The translations under genes were made by a program, and so were the position numbers. Positions 1-8,470 of a stretch of 64,000 nt of DNA are shown piece by piece. The stretch covers positions 1 to 64,000 of the forward strand of contig CABSMJ010000004.1 in NCBI GenBank assembly GCA_902478785.1, written 5' to 3'. Source of the stretch: an uncultured Oscillospiraceae bacterium (GTDB taxonomy: Bacteria; Bacillota; Clostridia; Oscillospirales; Oscillospiraceae). Position 1 is the first letter of the stretch; each line of letters begins with the position of its first letter. The notes under the pieces are model-generated. The model was not told the DNA's origin. It did no database searches and was given only the letters and a program-made list of their open reading frames with translations.

Positions 1-1033
1 CGAACTGGGCGTCGGTGAGCTTGACGGAGATGACGCAGGTCAGGCCCTCCCGGCAATCCTCGCCGGAGACCTTCTCCTCGTTTTTCAGCATGCCGATCTT
101 CCGTCCGTAGGCGTTGAGGGCAGTGGTCAGGGCCCGCTTGAAGCCCTCCTCGTGCATGCCGCCCTCGGGGGTGTGGACGTTGTTGGCAAAGGAGAGGATG
201 GTCTCGTTATAGCTGGAGTTGTACTGCAAGGCCACCTCGGCCACCGAGTCCTCCTTCTGGCCGGTCATATAGATGACCTGCTCGTGGAGGGGGTCTTTAT
301 TGCGGTTGAGCCAGGTGACGAACTCCCGGATGCCGCCGGCGTAGCACATCTCGTCGCTCTGCTCCTGGCCCTCCCGCAGGTCCACGGTGCGGATGCGGAG
401 GCCTGCATTCAGGAAGGCCTCCTCCCGCATGCGGGTGTGGAGGGTGTCGTAGTTGTAGACCGTGTCCTCGAACATCTCCGGGTCGGGCTTGAAGGTGACG
501 GTGGTGCCGGTGTGGTCCGTCTCGCCCACCACGGTCATGGCCTGGGTGACCTGGCCCCGGGCAAACTTCATCTCATAGACATGGCCGTCCCGGTGGACCT
601 GGACCGTCAGCCACTCACTCAGGGCGTTGACTACGCTGGCGCCCACGCCGTGGAGGCCGCCGGAGACCTTATAGCCTCCGCCGCCGAACTTGCCGCCGGC
701 GTGGAGCACGGTGTACACCACCTCCAGGGCGGGCTTGCCGGTCTGGGCCTGGATGTCCACGGGGATGCCCCGGCCGTTGTCCGTGACGGTGATGGTGTTG
801 CCCGGGTTGATCTGCACCAGAATGTCGGTGCAGAAGCCCGCCAGGGCCTCGTCGATGGCGTTGTCCACGATCTCGTAGACCAGATGGTGGAGGCCCGAGG
901 TGGAGGTGGAGCCGATATACATGCCGGGCCGCTTGCGCACGGCCTCCAGCCCCTCCAACACCTGGATCTCCGAGGCGTCGTACTCGTTCTCCGCGCTGAC
1001 CGCGGTGGAACGCAGAATTTCATTTTCTGCCAT
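1..1033 (-). CDS. gyrB: DNA gyrase subunit B, C-terminal part outside the window
   Basis: ATP-hydrolysing subunit of type IIA topoisomerase, which introduces negative supercoils with GyrA. The N-terminal 344 residues are present; the gene continues past base 1. The GHKL ATPase motifs are intact: VDNAIDEA at residues 56-63, DNGRGIP at 85-91 and GGLHGVG at 125-131. The ATG at 1033 follows an AAAGGAG Shine-Dalgarno with good spacing. It lies downstream of recF and remB as in Bacillus. ParE is the only close alternative, and the dnaN-recF-gyrB order argues for GyrB. Confidence 0.97.
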   Translation of the reverse strand, partial: MAENEILRSTAVSAENEYDASEIQVLEGLEAVRKRPGMYIGSTSTSGLHHLVYEIVDNAIDEALAGFCTDILVQINPGNTITVTDNGRGIPVDIQAQTGKPALEVVYTVLHAGGKFGGGGYKVSGGLHGVGASVVNALSEWLTVQVHRDGHVYEMKFARGQVTQAMTVVGETDHTGTTVTFKPDPEMFEDTVYNYDTLHTRMREEAFLNAGLRIRTVDLREGQEQSDEMCYAGGIREFVTWLNRNKDPLHEQVIYMTGQKEDSVAEVALQYNSSYNETILSFANNVHTPEGGMHEEGFKRALTTALNAYGRKIGMLKNEEKVSGEDCREGLTCVISVKLTDAQF

Positions 1034-1157
1034 GTAGGTACTCCTTTCAGTCGCAAGGCAAGAAGAGCCGGACCGGAGCCGCCTCCGGCCCGCTTCTCCT
1101 TGCCCTGACTTTGTATCCATGGTCGGCCCCTTCCCCGCACTGGGGGAGGGAGGCCGC

Positions 1158-1424
1158 TTACAGCTCCAGCTTGCCGCTCTCCGCCCGCCGTTGCAGCGTG
1201 GCAGGCAGCAGCTGGCTCAGATAGACGATCTGCCGGTGATAGGGGTGGTCGCAGACCACGAAGGACTTGGGCAGCTCTCCGGACACGTCCAGCACCACGC
1301 CCTCCTCCTCGGCCATGCGCAGGTACTCCCGGGTCCGCTTTTCATAGCTGCATTTGTCCAGGTCGAAGATGCCGATGACCCGCTTATCCGGCACGATCTC
1401 ATTTTGTCCCAGGTGCAGGTACAT
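1158..1424 (-). CDS. remB: RemB/YaaB-like DUF370 family protein
   Basis: An 88-residue protein of the DUF370 (RemA/RemB) family. It starts MYLHLGQNEIV and has the family pattern of an N-terminal strand-rich core followed by IGIFDLDKCS at about residues 17-26. RemB sits between recF and gyrB in Bacillus subtilis, where the family acts as DNA-binding regulators of biofilm matrix genes. The ATG at 1424 lies inside the 3' end of recF (26-bp overlap), so the two are translationally coupled. A matrix role in this organism is inference; the family assignment is secure. Confidence 0.85.
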   Translation of the reverse strand: MYLHLGQNEIVPDKRVIGIFDLDKCSYEKRTREYLRMAEEEGVVLDVSGELPKSFVVCDHPYHRQIVYLSQLLPATLQRRAESGKLEL

Positions 1425-2556
1425 CCTCTTGTCCTCCTTTTGCCGGCTGCTGGGAGAGGATCTCTCCCTGCTTCACGTGAAACACTTTGCCCCCCAGGAG
1501 CTGCTCCAGCCGGTCCTCCTCGCAGCAGGTGATGAACACCTGGCCTCCGCCGATGCGGTTGAGGACGTACTCCTGCCGCCGGGGGTCCAGCTCCGAGAGC
1601 ACGTCGTCCAGCAGCAGCACAGGGTACGCCCCGGTGACGTTGCGGAAGATCTCCCGCTCCGCCAGCTTCAAACTAAGGGCCGCCGTGCGGGTCTGGCCCT
1701 GGGAGGAGAACTGCCGGGCGCTGCGGCCGCCGATGGTGACCTCCAAATCGTCCTTGTGGGGGCCGGAGAGGCAAAGGCGGGAGGCAAGCTCCGCCTGGCC
1801 GTGGGTCTTTTGGTGGAGCCGCAGCTGCTCCGCGATCTCCCCCTCGGAGGCCAGAGGGTCCGTCACCGTGGACACGGTGCGGTAGGCAAGGGCCAGTTCC
1901 TCCCGGCCGCCGGAGCACTCCCGGTGACTGGCGGCGGCATACTCCCCCAGGCGGCGGCACAGCTGGGCCCGGTAGTGGATGATGACCGCCCCGAAAATAG
2001 CCATCTGCTCGTTGACCTCCGGCAGAAGGCTAAGCAGGTCCGGCCGCTCCTCGCTGTCCCGGAGGATGCGGGTCTTGTGCTCGTAGAGCCGGTGGTAGCT
2101 GCTCAGGGCCGCCGCATACCGGGGCCGCAGCTGGGTGAGGCACCCGTCCAGAAAGCGGCGCCGCTCGGCGGCGCCCGCCCGGATGAGATAAAGGTCGTCG
2201 GGGCAGAAGAACACGGTGTTGTAGACCCCGGAGAGCTCCGAGGCAGTGCGGCAGTTGACGCCGTTGACGGAGAGGTGCCGCTTGCGGCCCCGGAACAGGT
2301 CTGCCTCCACTATAAATTCCCGGTCCCGGGCCGAGACCCGTGCACGGATCCGGGCATCCTGGGCCTCAAAGCCGATGAGCTCCCGGTCCGCCCGGGCCCG
2401 GGGGGACTTGCCGCAGGAGAGATAGAGGATGGCCTCCAGCAAATTGGTCTTGCCCTGGGCGTTCTCGCCGCAGATCACGTTGCACACCGGATGGAAGGCC
2501 ACGGTCTGGGACGTATAGTTGCGGAACCGCTCCAGGGAGAGCTCAAGGATCTCCAT
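1399..2556 (-). CDS. recF: DNA replication and repair protein RecF
   Basis: SMC-like ATPase that helps load RecA at single-strand gaps with RecO and RecR. At 385 residues it is of usual length. Walker A is GENAQGKTN at residues 30-38. Walker B with the D-loop is LLLDDVLSELD at 314-324, preceded by the signature region SSQGQTRTA. Its start overlaps the end of the S4-protein gene by 14 bp and its end overlaps remB by 26 bp, giving a tightly packed dnaN-yaaA-recF-remB operon. The codons for FHVK near the C-terminus contain a parS-like sequence at 1469-1484. Confidence 0.97.
   Translation of the reverse strand: MEILELSLERFRNYTSQTVAFHPVCNVICGENAQGKTNLLEAILYLSCGKSPRARADRELIGFEAQDARIRARVSARDREFIVEADLFRGRKRHLSVNGVNCRTASELSGVYNTVFFCPDDLYLIRAGAAERRRFLDGCLTQLRPRYAAALSSYHRLYEHKTRILRDSEERPDLLSLLPEVNEQMAIFGAVIIHYRAQLCRRLGEYAAASHRECSGGREELALAYRTVSTVTDPLASEGEIAEQLRLHQKTHGQAELASRLCLSGPHKDDLEVTIGGRSARQFSSQGQTRTAALSLKLAEREIFRNVTGAYPVLLLDDVLSELDPRRQEYVLNRIGGGQVFITCCEEDRLEQLLGGKVFHVKQGEILSQQPAKGGQEDVPAPGTK
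1469..1484. promoter_or_regulatory. parS-like site inside recF
   Basis: TGCTTCACGTGAAACA differs at one position from the Spo0J/ParB site TGTTTCACGTGAAACA. It lies in the 3' coding part of recF, where it is read as FHVK. Three exact copies occur at 32815, 35212 and 35255. One-mismatch parS sites are known to be bound in Bacillus; binding here is inferred. Confidence 0.7.
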
Positions 2557-2761
2557 GGGTCACCCGATACGTCTGGCCCTGGAAGGTCACCGTGTCCCCC
2601 TCCCGGAGCTTCTTGCCCCGCATGGTGCACACCTCGCCGTTCACCAGCACCTGGCCCTCCTGGATGACCACCTTGGCCTCGCCGCCGGTCTCCGTCAGGG
2701 CCCGGAACTTCAAAAGGTCCTGGAGCTTGATGTATTCCGTTGAAATTACAATATTTTCCAT
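2543..2761 (-). CDS. yaaA: S4-domain RNA-binding protein YaaA/RlbA
   Basis: A small single S4-domain protein of 72 residues, with the S4 core running from YIKLQDLLKF to GKKLREGDTV. The homologue between dnaN and recF in Bacillus is linked to ribosome assembly. I prefer the ATG at 2761, just after the dnaN stop codon (2769-2771), with GAGTGAGG as ribosome-binding site. An in-frame GTG at 2776 overlapping dnaN would add five residues. The function is inferred from family and position. Confidence 0.88.
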   Translation of the reverse strand: MENIVISTEYIKLQDLLKFRALTETGGEAKVVIQEGQVLVNGEVCTMRGKKLREGDTVTFQGQTYRVTHGDP

Positions 2762-2768
2762 ATTTTCC

Positions 2769-3887
2769 TCACTCACTGGCCTTCAGCCGCACAGGCAGGA
2801 CCATATACAGGAAGTTATCAGCGCCCTCCTCGGTGGGAACGATGACGCAGGGGGAGACGCCGGTGTTCAGCTCCAGCCGGACGGTTTCGGCGGGGGCGTA
2901 TTTCAAAGCCTCCATGAGATAGCGGTTGTTGAAGCCGATCTCCAGACCGCCGCCGCTGCCGGAGACACGGCACACGTCCTTGGCCTCGCCGTTGCCGGTG
3001 CGGGCGGAGAGCACCACCCGGTCGTCCTCAAAGACGCAGCGGACGGGGCTTTTGAGCTTTTCGCTGATGACCACACTGACCCGGTCGATGCTCTGGATCA
3101 GGGCCTTGGTGTCCGCCACTACGGCGATGGGGTTCCGGCGGGGCACCGCGTTGCGGTAGTCCAGGAACTCGCCCTCCAGCCGGCGGCAGATGAGCTCCGT
3201 GTCGCCCACCTCGAAGAGGAGGTGGCGCTTGCCCAGGGTGACGGTGGCCAGATCGTCGGTGTCGGCGCAGATGCCCTTGACCTCGTTGAGGGCAGAGCCG
3301 GGAGCCACGAAGGAGAAGGCGCCGCCTTCCAGTTTTTCCAGAGGCTCCTTGCGGATGGCCAGGCGGAAGCCATCCACGGCCACCATGGTGAGGCCGCTGT
3401 CGGCGATCTCAAAGAGGGCGCCGGTGTGGACCGGACGACTCTCGTTGGTGGACACGGCAAAGGCAGTCTCCTCGATCATGGCCCGGAGGACCTTCTGCTG
3501 GATGGAAAAGCCGTACTCGTCCTCCACCTCGGGCAGCTCCGGATAGTCCGCGGCAGAGAGACCCAGGATGTCGAAGTCGGCGTCGCCGCACCGGAGGTGG
3601 ACGGTCAGCTTGGGGTCGGCGGAAAAGACGATGACGTCGTCGGGCATCCGGCGGACGATGTCGCCGAAGAGCCGGGCGTTGAGGACGATTTCCCCAGGCT
3701 CTGTGACTTCCGCGCTGACTTTGGCCCGGATGCCGGTCTGCATATTGTAGCCGGAGACGGTCAAACCGGCGGGGGTAGCCTGGAGCAGGAGGCCTTCCAG
3801 GGCGGGAATGGAGCTCTTGGAGGCCACCGCCCGGGAGGCGGTGCCCAATACGGCCTGGAGCAAGGCCTTTTCGCAGGAAAATTTCAT
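2769..3887 (-). CDS. dnaN: DNA polymerase III beta subunit (sliding clamp)
   Basis: Clamp that tethers the replicative polymerase to DNA. At 372 residues it is of usual length, starting MKFSCEKALLQAVLGTASRA and ending in VLPVRLKASE, as typical clamps end in a P-x-R/K-L stretch. The ATG at 3887 follows AAAGGAAGGA. It heads the dnaN-yaaA-recF-remB-gyrB series. Unlike Bacillus, it is separated from dnaA by about 1.9 kb of non-coding DNA. Confidence 0.97.
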   Translation of the reverse strand: MKFSCEKALLQAVLGTASRAVASKSSIPALEGLLLQATPAGLTVSGYNMQTGIRAKVSAEVTEPGEIVLNARLFGDIVRRMPDDVIVFSADPKLTVHLRCGDADFDILGLSAADYPELPEVEDEYGFSIQQKVLRAMIEETAFAVSTNESRPVHTGALFEIADSGLTMVAVDGFRLAIRKEPLEKLEGGAFSFVAPGSALNEVKGICADTDDLATVTLGKRHLLFEVGDTELICRRLEGEFLDYRNAVPRRNPIAVVADTKALIQSIDRVSVVISEKLKSPVRCVFEDDRVVLSARTGNGEAKDVCRVSGSGGGLEIGFNNRYLMEALKYAPAETVRLELNTGVSPCVIVPTEEGADNFLYMVLPVRLKASE

Positions 3888-4018
3888 GGCGTTCCTTCCT
3901 TTCTAATGAGGGAGCTGAGAGGAGCGCTGCCGCGAAGTAGAAAAAAACGGCAGGCATATTTCCGAAAAGAAAAGCATAAATTTATTTTTTAGTGATAGGG
4001 GTCGTAGAGGGCCTCTTT

Positions 4019-4164
4019 TGTGGAAAAGTCGGTTTTGGGTCGAAATTACAGGACTTTCGCCGTGCACAGGGGGTGTGCAAAATTTTCACAGCTTTTCCAC
4101 AGGATGACATAACGGGAAGTTTTCCACATTATGCACAAAGTTTTCCACCGTGTTATGTGGAAAC
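4019..4164. promoter_or_regulatory. oriC: DnaA-box cluster, candidate oriC
   Basis: DnaA-box-like nonamers: TGTGGAAAA at 4019-4027 (reverse), TTTTCCACA at 4093-4101, TTTTCCACA at 4120-4128, TTATGCACA (exact match to TTATNCACA) at 4129-4137, TTTTCCACC at 4141-4149, and TGTGGAAAC (reverse) at 4156-4164. The 4120 and 4129 boxes abut. An AT-rich stretch with TAG trinucleotides lies just to the left. Box density, position between dnaN and dnaA, and the AT-rich flank support an origin; only one box is a perfect consensus. Confidence 0.65.
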
Positions 4165-4420
4165 AAGCGAAGCGCCGCCAGCGGCGGAAAAAGCGAGCTT
4201 GTTTCGAGGAACGGCCCCGGTTTGCGGCCCCTTTTTGGGGCCGGGAACCGGCTGGCCGGACGGGGTTTTTGCGGGAAAGCGCTGCCGGAGGCAGAGCAAG
4301 CGAGCGGATTTCGAGGAATCGCCCGAAGCGCCGCCAGTGGCGGAGGGAGCGAGGGCGATTCGAGGAAGCGGCGCGATTGGCGGGCATGAAGTGCCCGGGA
4401 ATCGCAATGCCGCGACGGTG
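4157..4420. repeat. Structured intergenic repeat modules, origin copies
   Basis: Tandem, divergent copies of a hairpin module. Copy a (about 4157-4212) has outer arms GAAACAAG/CTTGTTTC around an inner stem CCGCC/GGCGG. Copy b (about 4268-4318) has inner stem CTGCC/GGCAG. Copy c (about 4313-4372) has outer arms GAATCGCCC/GGGCGATTC around CCGCC/GGCGG. Copy c continues into a second nested hairpin (GCGATT...GGGCA/TGCCC...AATCGC) ending at 4420. The same module occurs twice at 22363-22639. Confidence 0.75.
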
Positions 4421-4794
4421 AGCAAGGCGGCGGCGCCCCGGCCAGCGGTCCCGAAGGAGCCGGGAATCGGCAGACATGGCAGTGAACAATAGCGGCGCCG
4501 GTTTTCAGCAGCGCTGAACAGGGCTTTCCAATCTGTCCGACCGTAAGAAGAGTTCCCATTTGGCAGGAACGAAAGTCCTCATGGTCCGGTGAAACTGACA
4601 GTGAGCAGCTGGCCTCAACCGGCGGCAGCGATGAAAAGGGCAGTCCGGGAAAAAGGCGCTTTTGATCTGACCTAGCAATGTGGCATTCCCGGTGGGGAGA
4701 GAATTTCGTACCTATTGGACGGGGAATTTGGGGCCAAAGTTTTGGGAGGCGTTTGCGGCAGGATCGGCAGGGAAGTGCGGCCTTGGTGCCGGGG

Positions 4795-5730
4795 CTTTGG
4801 CATTGGGAATGCTTACACCGTTGCGGCAAGCCGATTCCCGGTCCTGGCGTTCAAGTGCGGTCGATGCTGGTGGCTGGATGCGCCCGGCGTGCCGTCGGGG
4901 CGAGAAGGTCACGCCGCTTCCGGCGCGGGGAATGCGTTCCCTTTTGGAAAGCATCAGCGCCGTTCCCGGCGTGGGAGAGGCACCGGTTCGGTGCCAGGAA
5001 TGAGCCCCACATTTTCTTTTGTCTTGGCAAAAGAAAACGTGCCGCGCCCGGTACAAAAGAAAACCGCCTTTTCATCGGCCTTTTAGTCCGACCGGTGGAG
5101 ACGGGCTTGGTCTCATCCAGCTGCGCTAAACGATGGACATTTCCAGAACGCTCGCGCCGCACTTGTCCCGTTTCAAATAACCTGTTGGTGCAAATAGGAC
5201 TGCTTTGTGCAACAGCGCCGCTGCCGCTCAATGGGCAGAAGAAGATCGCTTTTGCACCTGCGGGGAAGAAACTTGCTACGAATGCCCAGCCTAGCGGCAG
5301 CGGCGCAAGAGGGACCACGGGTCCTCTTTGCACCCTCAAGTCTGCACCAAATTTTACAGTTGCGGCCTAAGCGCACTGAGCGCGCCGGACAATGAGCGCA
5401 GCCGGAAACAGCCAAGCAAATTACTGCCCAATGTTCTCATAGAGCCGCATCTCTCTTTTTCTCTTCCACCGGGCGCGGCGCATTCTCTTTTTTGGAAAAA
5501 GAGAATGGGGGGCGCATTCCCCGGGTTGGAAGCGACCCGACCTGCGGCCCCAAAGGGGCTGGGAATCAATTTGCCGCGACGGTGTAAGCATTCCTGTACC
5601 GAATCGGTGCCCTCTCGCGCAGGTCTCGGCTCTATTGCTTTCCAAAAAGAAATGCATTCCCCGCGCGGGAATCAGCGTGAGCCTCCCGCCTCAGCGGGAT
5701 GCCAGGCGCACTTATATACCATCGTCGGAG
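4795..5730. repeat. Inverted, divergent pair of intergenic mosaic repeats
   Basis: The block at about 4795-5060, read on the minus strand, shares its module order with the plus-strand block at about 5465-5730. Shared modules are a GTGTAAGCATTCC core, a hairpin of the type GGCACCGAACCGGTGCC, a TGCTTTCCAAAA element, CATTCCCCGCGC, and GCGTGA. The core plus GGCACCG hairpin also appears at 22632-22660. This is imperfect similarity judged by eye, so boundaries are approximate. Confidence 0.6.
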
Positions 5731-5809
5731 CATTCGGACAGCAGCGCCGGGCGCATCCCCACATTCTACCACCCTTTCCCCCTCGCTTTTTGTAAAAACC
5801 CCGGGGGCT

Positions 5810-7129
5810 TTACTTCTTGGCGTTGATGTTGGTGGTGATCTCCTTCACCGTCTCGGCGAAGGTGGGGTCCTTTTTCATCCGCTGCTCCACCTTCTCCAGG
5901 GAGTGGAGGACAGTGGTGTGGTCCCGGCCGCCGAACTCCTTGCCGATGTCCACCAACGACAAATTGGTCATCCGGCGAATGAGGTACATGGCGATCTGCC
6001 GGCCGTTGACCGCGTCCCGCTGGCGCTGCTGGCCCCGGATGATCTGCTCGTCGATGTTGTAGAACTTACAGATGTAATCGATGATGGCCTCGGGGGTAGG
6101 CACATACTCGTTGCTCTTTTTGAGCATATCCTTGATGGCCCGGCTGACGGCCTCCTCGTCGGCCTTGTCCCCCAGCAGGTCCCGGTAGGCCAGGATCTTG
6201 TTGATGGTGCCCTCCAGCTGCCGCACATTGGCGGTGACGTTCTGGGCCACAAAGTCCGCCACGCTCTCGGGCAGCTCGATGCCCAGCATGGCGGCCTTGT
6301 TCTTGACGATGGCCAGGCGGGTCTCAAAGTCCGGAGGCGTCACGTCCACCAGAAGGCCCCACTCGAACCGGGTCTTGAGCCGGTCCTCCAGCTGGGTCAT
6401 CTCAGAGGGGGGACGGTCGGAGGTCAGGACGATCTGCTTGCCGGACTCGTAGAGGTTGTTGAAGGTATGGAAAAACTCCTCCTGGGTCTGGCGCTTGCCG
6501 GCGATGAACTGGATATCGTCCACCAGCAGCAGATCCGCCTGGCGATATTTGTCCCGGAACTCCTGGTTTTTGTTCTCCCGAATGGACTGGATCAGTTCAT
6601 TGGTGAAGTCGTCGCCCTTGACGTAGGCGATGCGGGAGTGGCGGTTGTTCTTCCTTGTCACATGGGCGATGGCGTAGAGCAGGTGGGTCTTGCCCAGGCC
6701 CGAGTCCCCGTAGATAAAAAGGGGGTTGTAGTTGGAGGCCGGCTTTTCCGCCACGGACCGGGCGGCGGCATAGGCCAGCTTGTTGGACGGGCCCACCACG
6801 AAGGTCTCGAAGGTGAATTCCTCCGAGTCGAAGGCGGAGGCGGGCCGTTGGTCCTGGTCCGGCGAGCGGAAAAGGGCCATCTCCTCTTCATCCAAAATCC
6901 GCACGTCAAAGTCGTGGGAGAAGATGTCGCGGAGGACGGCCTTGATGTTGTCCAGGAACAAGGACTCCACATAGCCCTTTTTGAAGTCGTTGGGGCAGTA
7001 GAGATAGAAGGTGAAATCCCGGATCTCCACGGCCTCCAGCTCGTCGAACCAGGTGGAGATGGTGGTCTCGGACAAGTCCCGTTTGAGCTGAGTCAGCACG
7101 TTGGTCCAGATATCAGCCACAGAGTTCAA
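5810..7129 (-). CDS. dnaA: Chromosomal replication initiator protein DnaA
   Basis: AAA+ initiator that binds DnaA boxes and melts the origin. It has 439 residues: N-terminal helicase-interaction domain (about 1-75), a short linker, AAA+ core with Walker A GDSGLGKTH at 141-149 and Walker B LLLVDDIQF at 200-208, and a C-terminal box-binding domain with GGRDHTTVLHS at about 400-410. The start is TTG at 7129, with AAAGGAG ten bases upstream. A minus-strand promoter lies at 7215-7243. It is divergent from rpmH, as in other Firmicutes. Confidence 0.98.
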   Translation of the reverse strand: MNSVADIWTNVLTQLKRDLSETTISTWFDELEAVEIRDFTFYLYCPNDFKKGYVESLFLDNIKAVLRDIFSHDFDVRILDEEEMALFRSPDQDQRPASAFDSEEFTFETFVVGPSNKLAYAAARSVAEKPASNYNPLFIYGDSGLGKTHLLYAIAHVTRKNNRHSRIAYVKGDDFTNELIQSIRENKNQEFRDKYRQADLLLVDDIQFIAGKRQTQEEFFHTFNNLYESGKQIVLTSDRPPSEMTQLEDRLKTRFEWGLLVDVTPPDFETRLAIVKNKAAMLGIELPESVADFVAQNVTANVRQLEGTINKILAYRDLLGDKADEEAVSRAIKDMLKKSNEYVPTPEAIIDYICKFYNIDEQIIRGQQRQRDAVNGRQIAMYLIRRMTNLSLVDIGKEFGGRDHTTVLHSLEKVEQRMKKDPTFAETVKEITTNINAKK

Positions 7130-7214
7130 GCGTCAGACGCTCCTTTCCGTTGAAATAAGACGGTGGCCGCCGCAGCGGCCCCCCGGAGCAAAAGAAAATA
7201 AAAATACCAAATTT

Positions 7215-7243
7215 ATTATACCAAACAAGCGATATTTACACAA
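7215..7243 (-). promoter_or_regulatory. dnaA promoter
   Basis: On the minus strand: TTGTGT (7238-7243), 17-bp spacer, TATAAT (7215-7220). It lies about 85 bases upstream of the dnaA TTG start, in the AT-rich stretch. Confidence 0.7.
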
Positions 7244-7420
7244 CACATATTCTAATAATAAGACAAAAAATTTTCCCGAAGGAGAGGGAGAAGATTTCGT
7301 CGCTTCATACAAATTAAAGAAATGGCAGATGGCAAATTCCACAATTTTCCTATGAATGAGCAGGGAATGGGACCGGAAAGAGGGAGGAAAAGGGCCGGAG
7401 AAAGTTTTTTCAAGTTCTTA

Positions 7421-7449
7421 TTGACACTTTTTTGTGAAGTATGTATAAT
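7421..7449 (+). promoter_or_regulatory. rpmH promoter (sigma-A consensus)
   Basis: TTGACA (7421-7426), exactly 17 bp, TATAAT (7444-7449). Both hexamers match the housekeeping consensus perfectly, as expected for a ribosomal protein and RNase P operon. Confidence 0.93.
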
Positions 7450-7581
7450 GTTCTGTGCGTCACAGTGCGCCTAACACAGTCAACTGCGGGACAGGCCCTC
7501 TTGAAAATGACCTGTCCGCCGTCGAGTAAGTGCGGAAAAGCCCTGCTTTTTCGCCGGAATCAAAACAGGAGGTGTCTTGAA

Positions 7582-7722
7582 ATGGCAACGAAGCGTACCT
7601 ATCAGCCCAAGAAGCTGCACGGCCAGAAGGTCCACGGTTTCCGCAAGAGAATGGCTACCGCCAACGGCCGCAAGGTCCTGGCTCGCCGCCGCGCCAAGGG
7701 TCGTGCCCGCCTGTCTTACTAA
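7582..7722 (+). CDS. rpmH: 50S ribosomal protein L34
   Basis: Very basic 46-residue protein of the large ribosomal subunit. It begins MATKRTYQPKKLHGQKVHGF and ends KGRARLSY. The ATG at 7582 follows AGGAGGTG. It is the first gene of the rpmH-rnpA-yidD-yidC-jag group, divergent from dnaA. Confidence 0.97.
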   Translation: MATKRTYQPKKLHGQKVHGFRKRMATANGRKVLARRRAKGRARLSY

Positions 7723-7865
7723 GTAAGACGCCAGCGGCCCGGACATCCCGACTTGAATAGAGAAAACAGGGACGGTGGAGGTTTTCAATTCTGCCGTCCC
7801 TATTCGGCTTTCTCCACTTTTGAGTCGGGATGAGGGAAAAACAGCGAAGAGGGAGGCACCCTGGG

Positions 7866-8216
7866 ATGAAAGCGTCGTGCACGTTGAAAAAAAACCACGA
7901 GTTCCGGCGCATGTACCGCAAGGGCGCCTCTGCCGTGGGACCCTATCTGGTGCTCTACTGCCGCCGCAACGGCATGGATCACAACCGCCTGGGCATCACC
8001 GTGTCGGTGAAGCTGGGCAAGGCAGTGGTCCGCAATCGGGCAAGGCGAAGACTGCGGGAGATCTACCGGCTCAATCAAGGCAAGCTGCAAAGCGGCTGGG
8101 ACATTGTGCTGGTGGCCCGCGGGCGCAGCGTGGACGGGTCCTACGCCGCCATGAACGACAGCTTCCTGCGCCAGTGCGGAAAGCTGAAGCTGCTGCGGGA
8201 GGAGAGAGGAGAATGA
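7866..8216 (+). CDS. rnpA: Ribonuclease P protein component
   Basis: Protein cofactor of RNase P, which removes 5' leaders from pre-tRNAs together with the RnpB RNA. It has 116 residues with the basic RNR motif RNRARRRLRE at 56-65. The ATG at 7866 is preceded by GGGAGG nine bases away. Its stop overlaps the yidD start (ATGA). Confidence 0.96.
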   Translation: MKASCTLKKNHEFRRMYRKGASAVGPYLVLYCRRNGMDHNRLGITVSVKLGKAVVRNRARRRLREIYRLNQGKLQSGWDIVLVARGRSVDGSYAAMNDSFLRQCGKLKLLREERGE

Positions 8217-8422
8217 AGCGTCTTCTCATCGCCCTGGTAAAGTTCTACCGCAAATATATCTCACCACTCCGGCCGCCCTGCTGCCGGTACTACCCCACCT
8301 GCTCCCAGTACGCGCTGGAGGCACTGGAGAAGTACGGCGCGCTCAAGGGGGGCTGGCTTGCCCTGCGCAGAATTCTCCGCTGCAATCCCTTTCACAAGGG
8401 GGGCTACGACCCTGTGCCGTAG
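8213..8422 (+). CDS. yidD: Membrane protein insertion efficiency factor YidD
   Basis: A 69-residue protein with the YidD hallmark LRPPCCRYYPTCSQYALEAL at about residues 19-38 and the ending CNPFHKGGYDPVP. It helps YidC-dependent membrane insertion in other bacteria. The ATG at 8213 overlaps the rnpA stop, with GGAGAGAGGAGA as ribosome-binding site. The rnpA-yidD-yidC order is conserved. Confidence 0.96.
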   Translation: MKRLLIALVKFYRKYISPLRPPCCRYYPTCSQYALEALEKYGALKGGWLALRRILRCNPFHKGGYDPVP

Positions 8423-8470
8423 CGCCCACGTTTCCCCTTTCCCAATCTGAGATACGATGGAGGAAATCCC

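Larger units (their letters stand above)
3888..5809. other. dnaN-dnaA intergenic region with probable oriC and repeat modules
   Basis: About 1.9 kb without a credible gene. The dnaN-proximal 300 bases hold an AT-rich tract (about 3936-3992), short TAG repeats near 3990, and a DnaA-box cluster (4019-4164). The rest is a mosaic of hairpin-forming repeats: structured modules at 4157-4420, and two related blocks in opposite orientation at about 4795-5060 and 5465-5730. Perfect hairpins include 5012-5037 (10-bp arms) and 5481-5507 (12-bp arms). Open frames here run through the repeats, lack ribosome-binding sites and resemble no protein. Confidence 0.75.
7130..7581. other. dnaA-rpmH divergent intergenic region
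   Basis: About 450 bases, AT-rich from about 7190 to 7340. It holds the dnaA promoter on the minus strand, the strong rpmH promoter on the plus strand, and a roughly 130-base rpmH leader with a GGACAGG/CCTGTCC hairpin (about 7491-7518). I found no clear DnaA-box cluster here, so the origin boxes appear to lie on the dnaN side. Confidence 0.7.

Noticed and set aside
152..1108. Long plus-strand frame opposite gyrB
   Set aside because: It is antisense to a clear gyrB and its composition (A, G, V, L, H rich) is what GC-rich codons give on the reverse strand. There is no ribosome-binding site.
4046..5795. Several frames of 80-250 codons in the dnaN-dnaA gap
   Set aside because: They pass through hairpin repeats, overlap each other in all frames and lack ribosome-binding sites.
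7190..7440. Origin between dnaA and rpmH
   Set aside because: The stretch is AT-rich but I find no cluster of consensus DnaA boxes; it is explained by two promoters.
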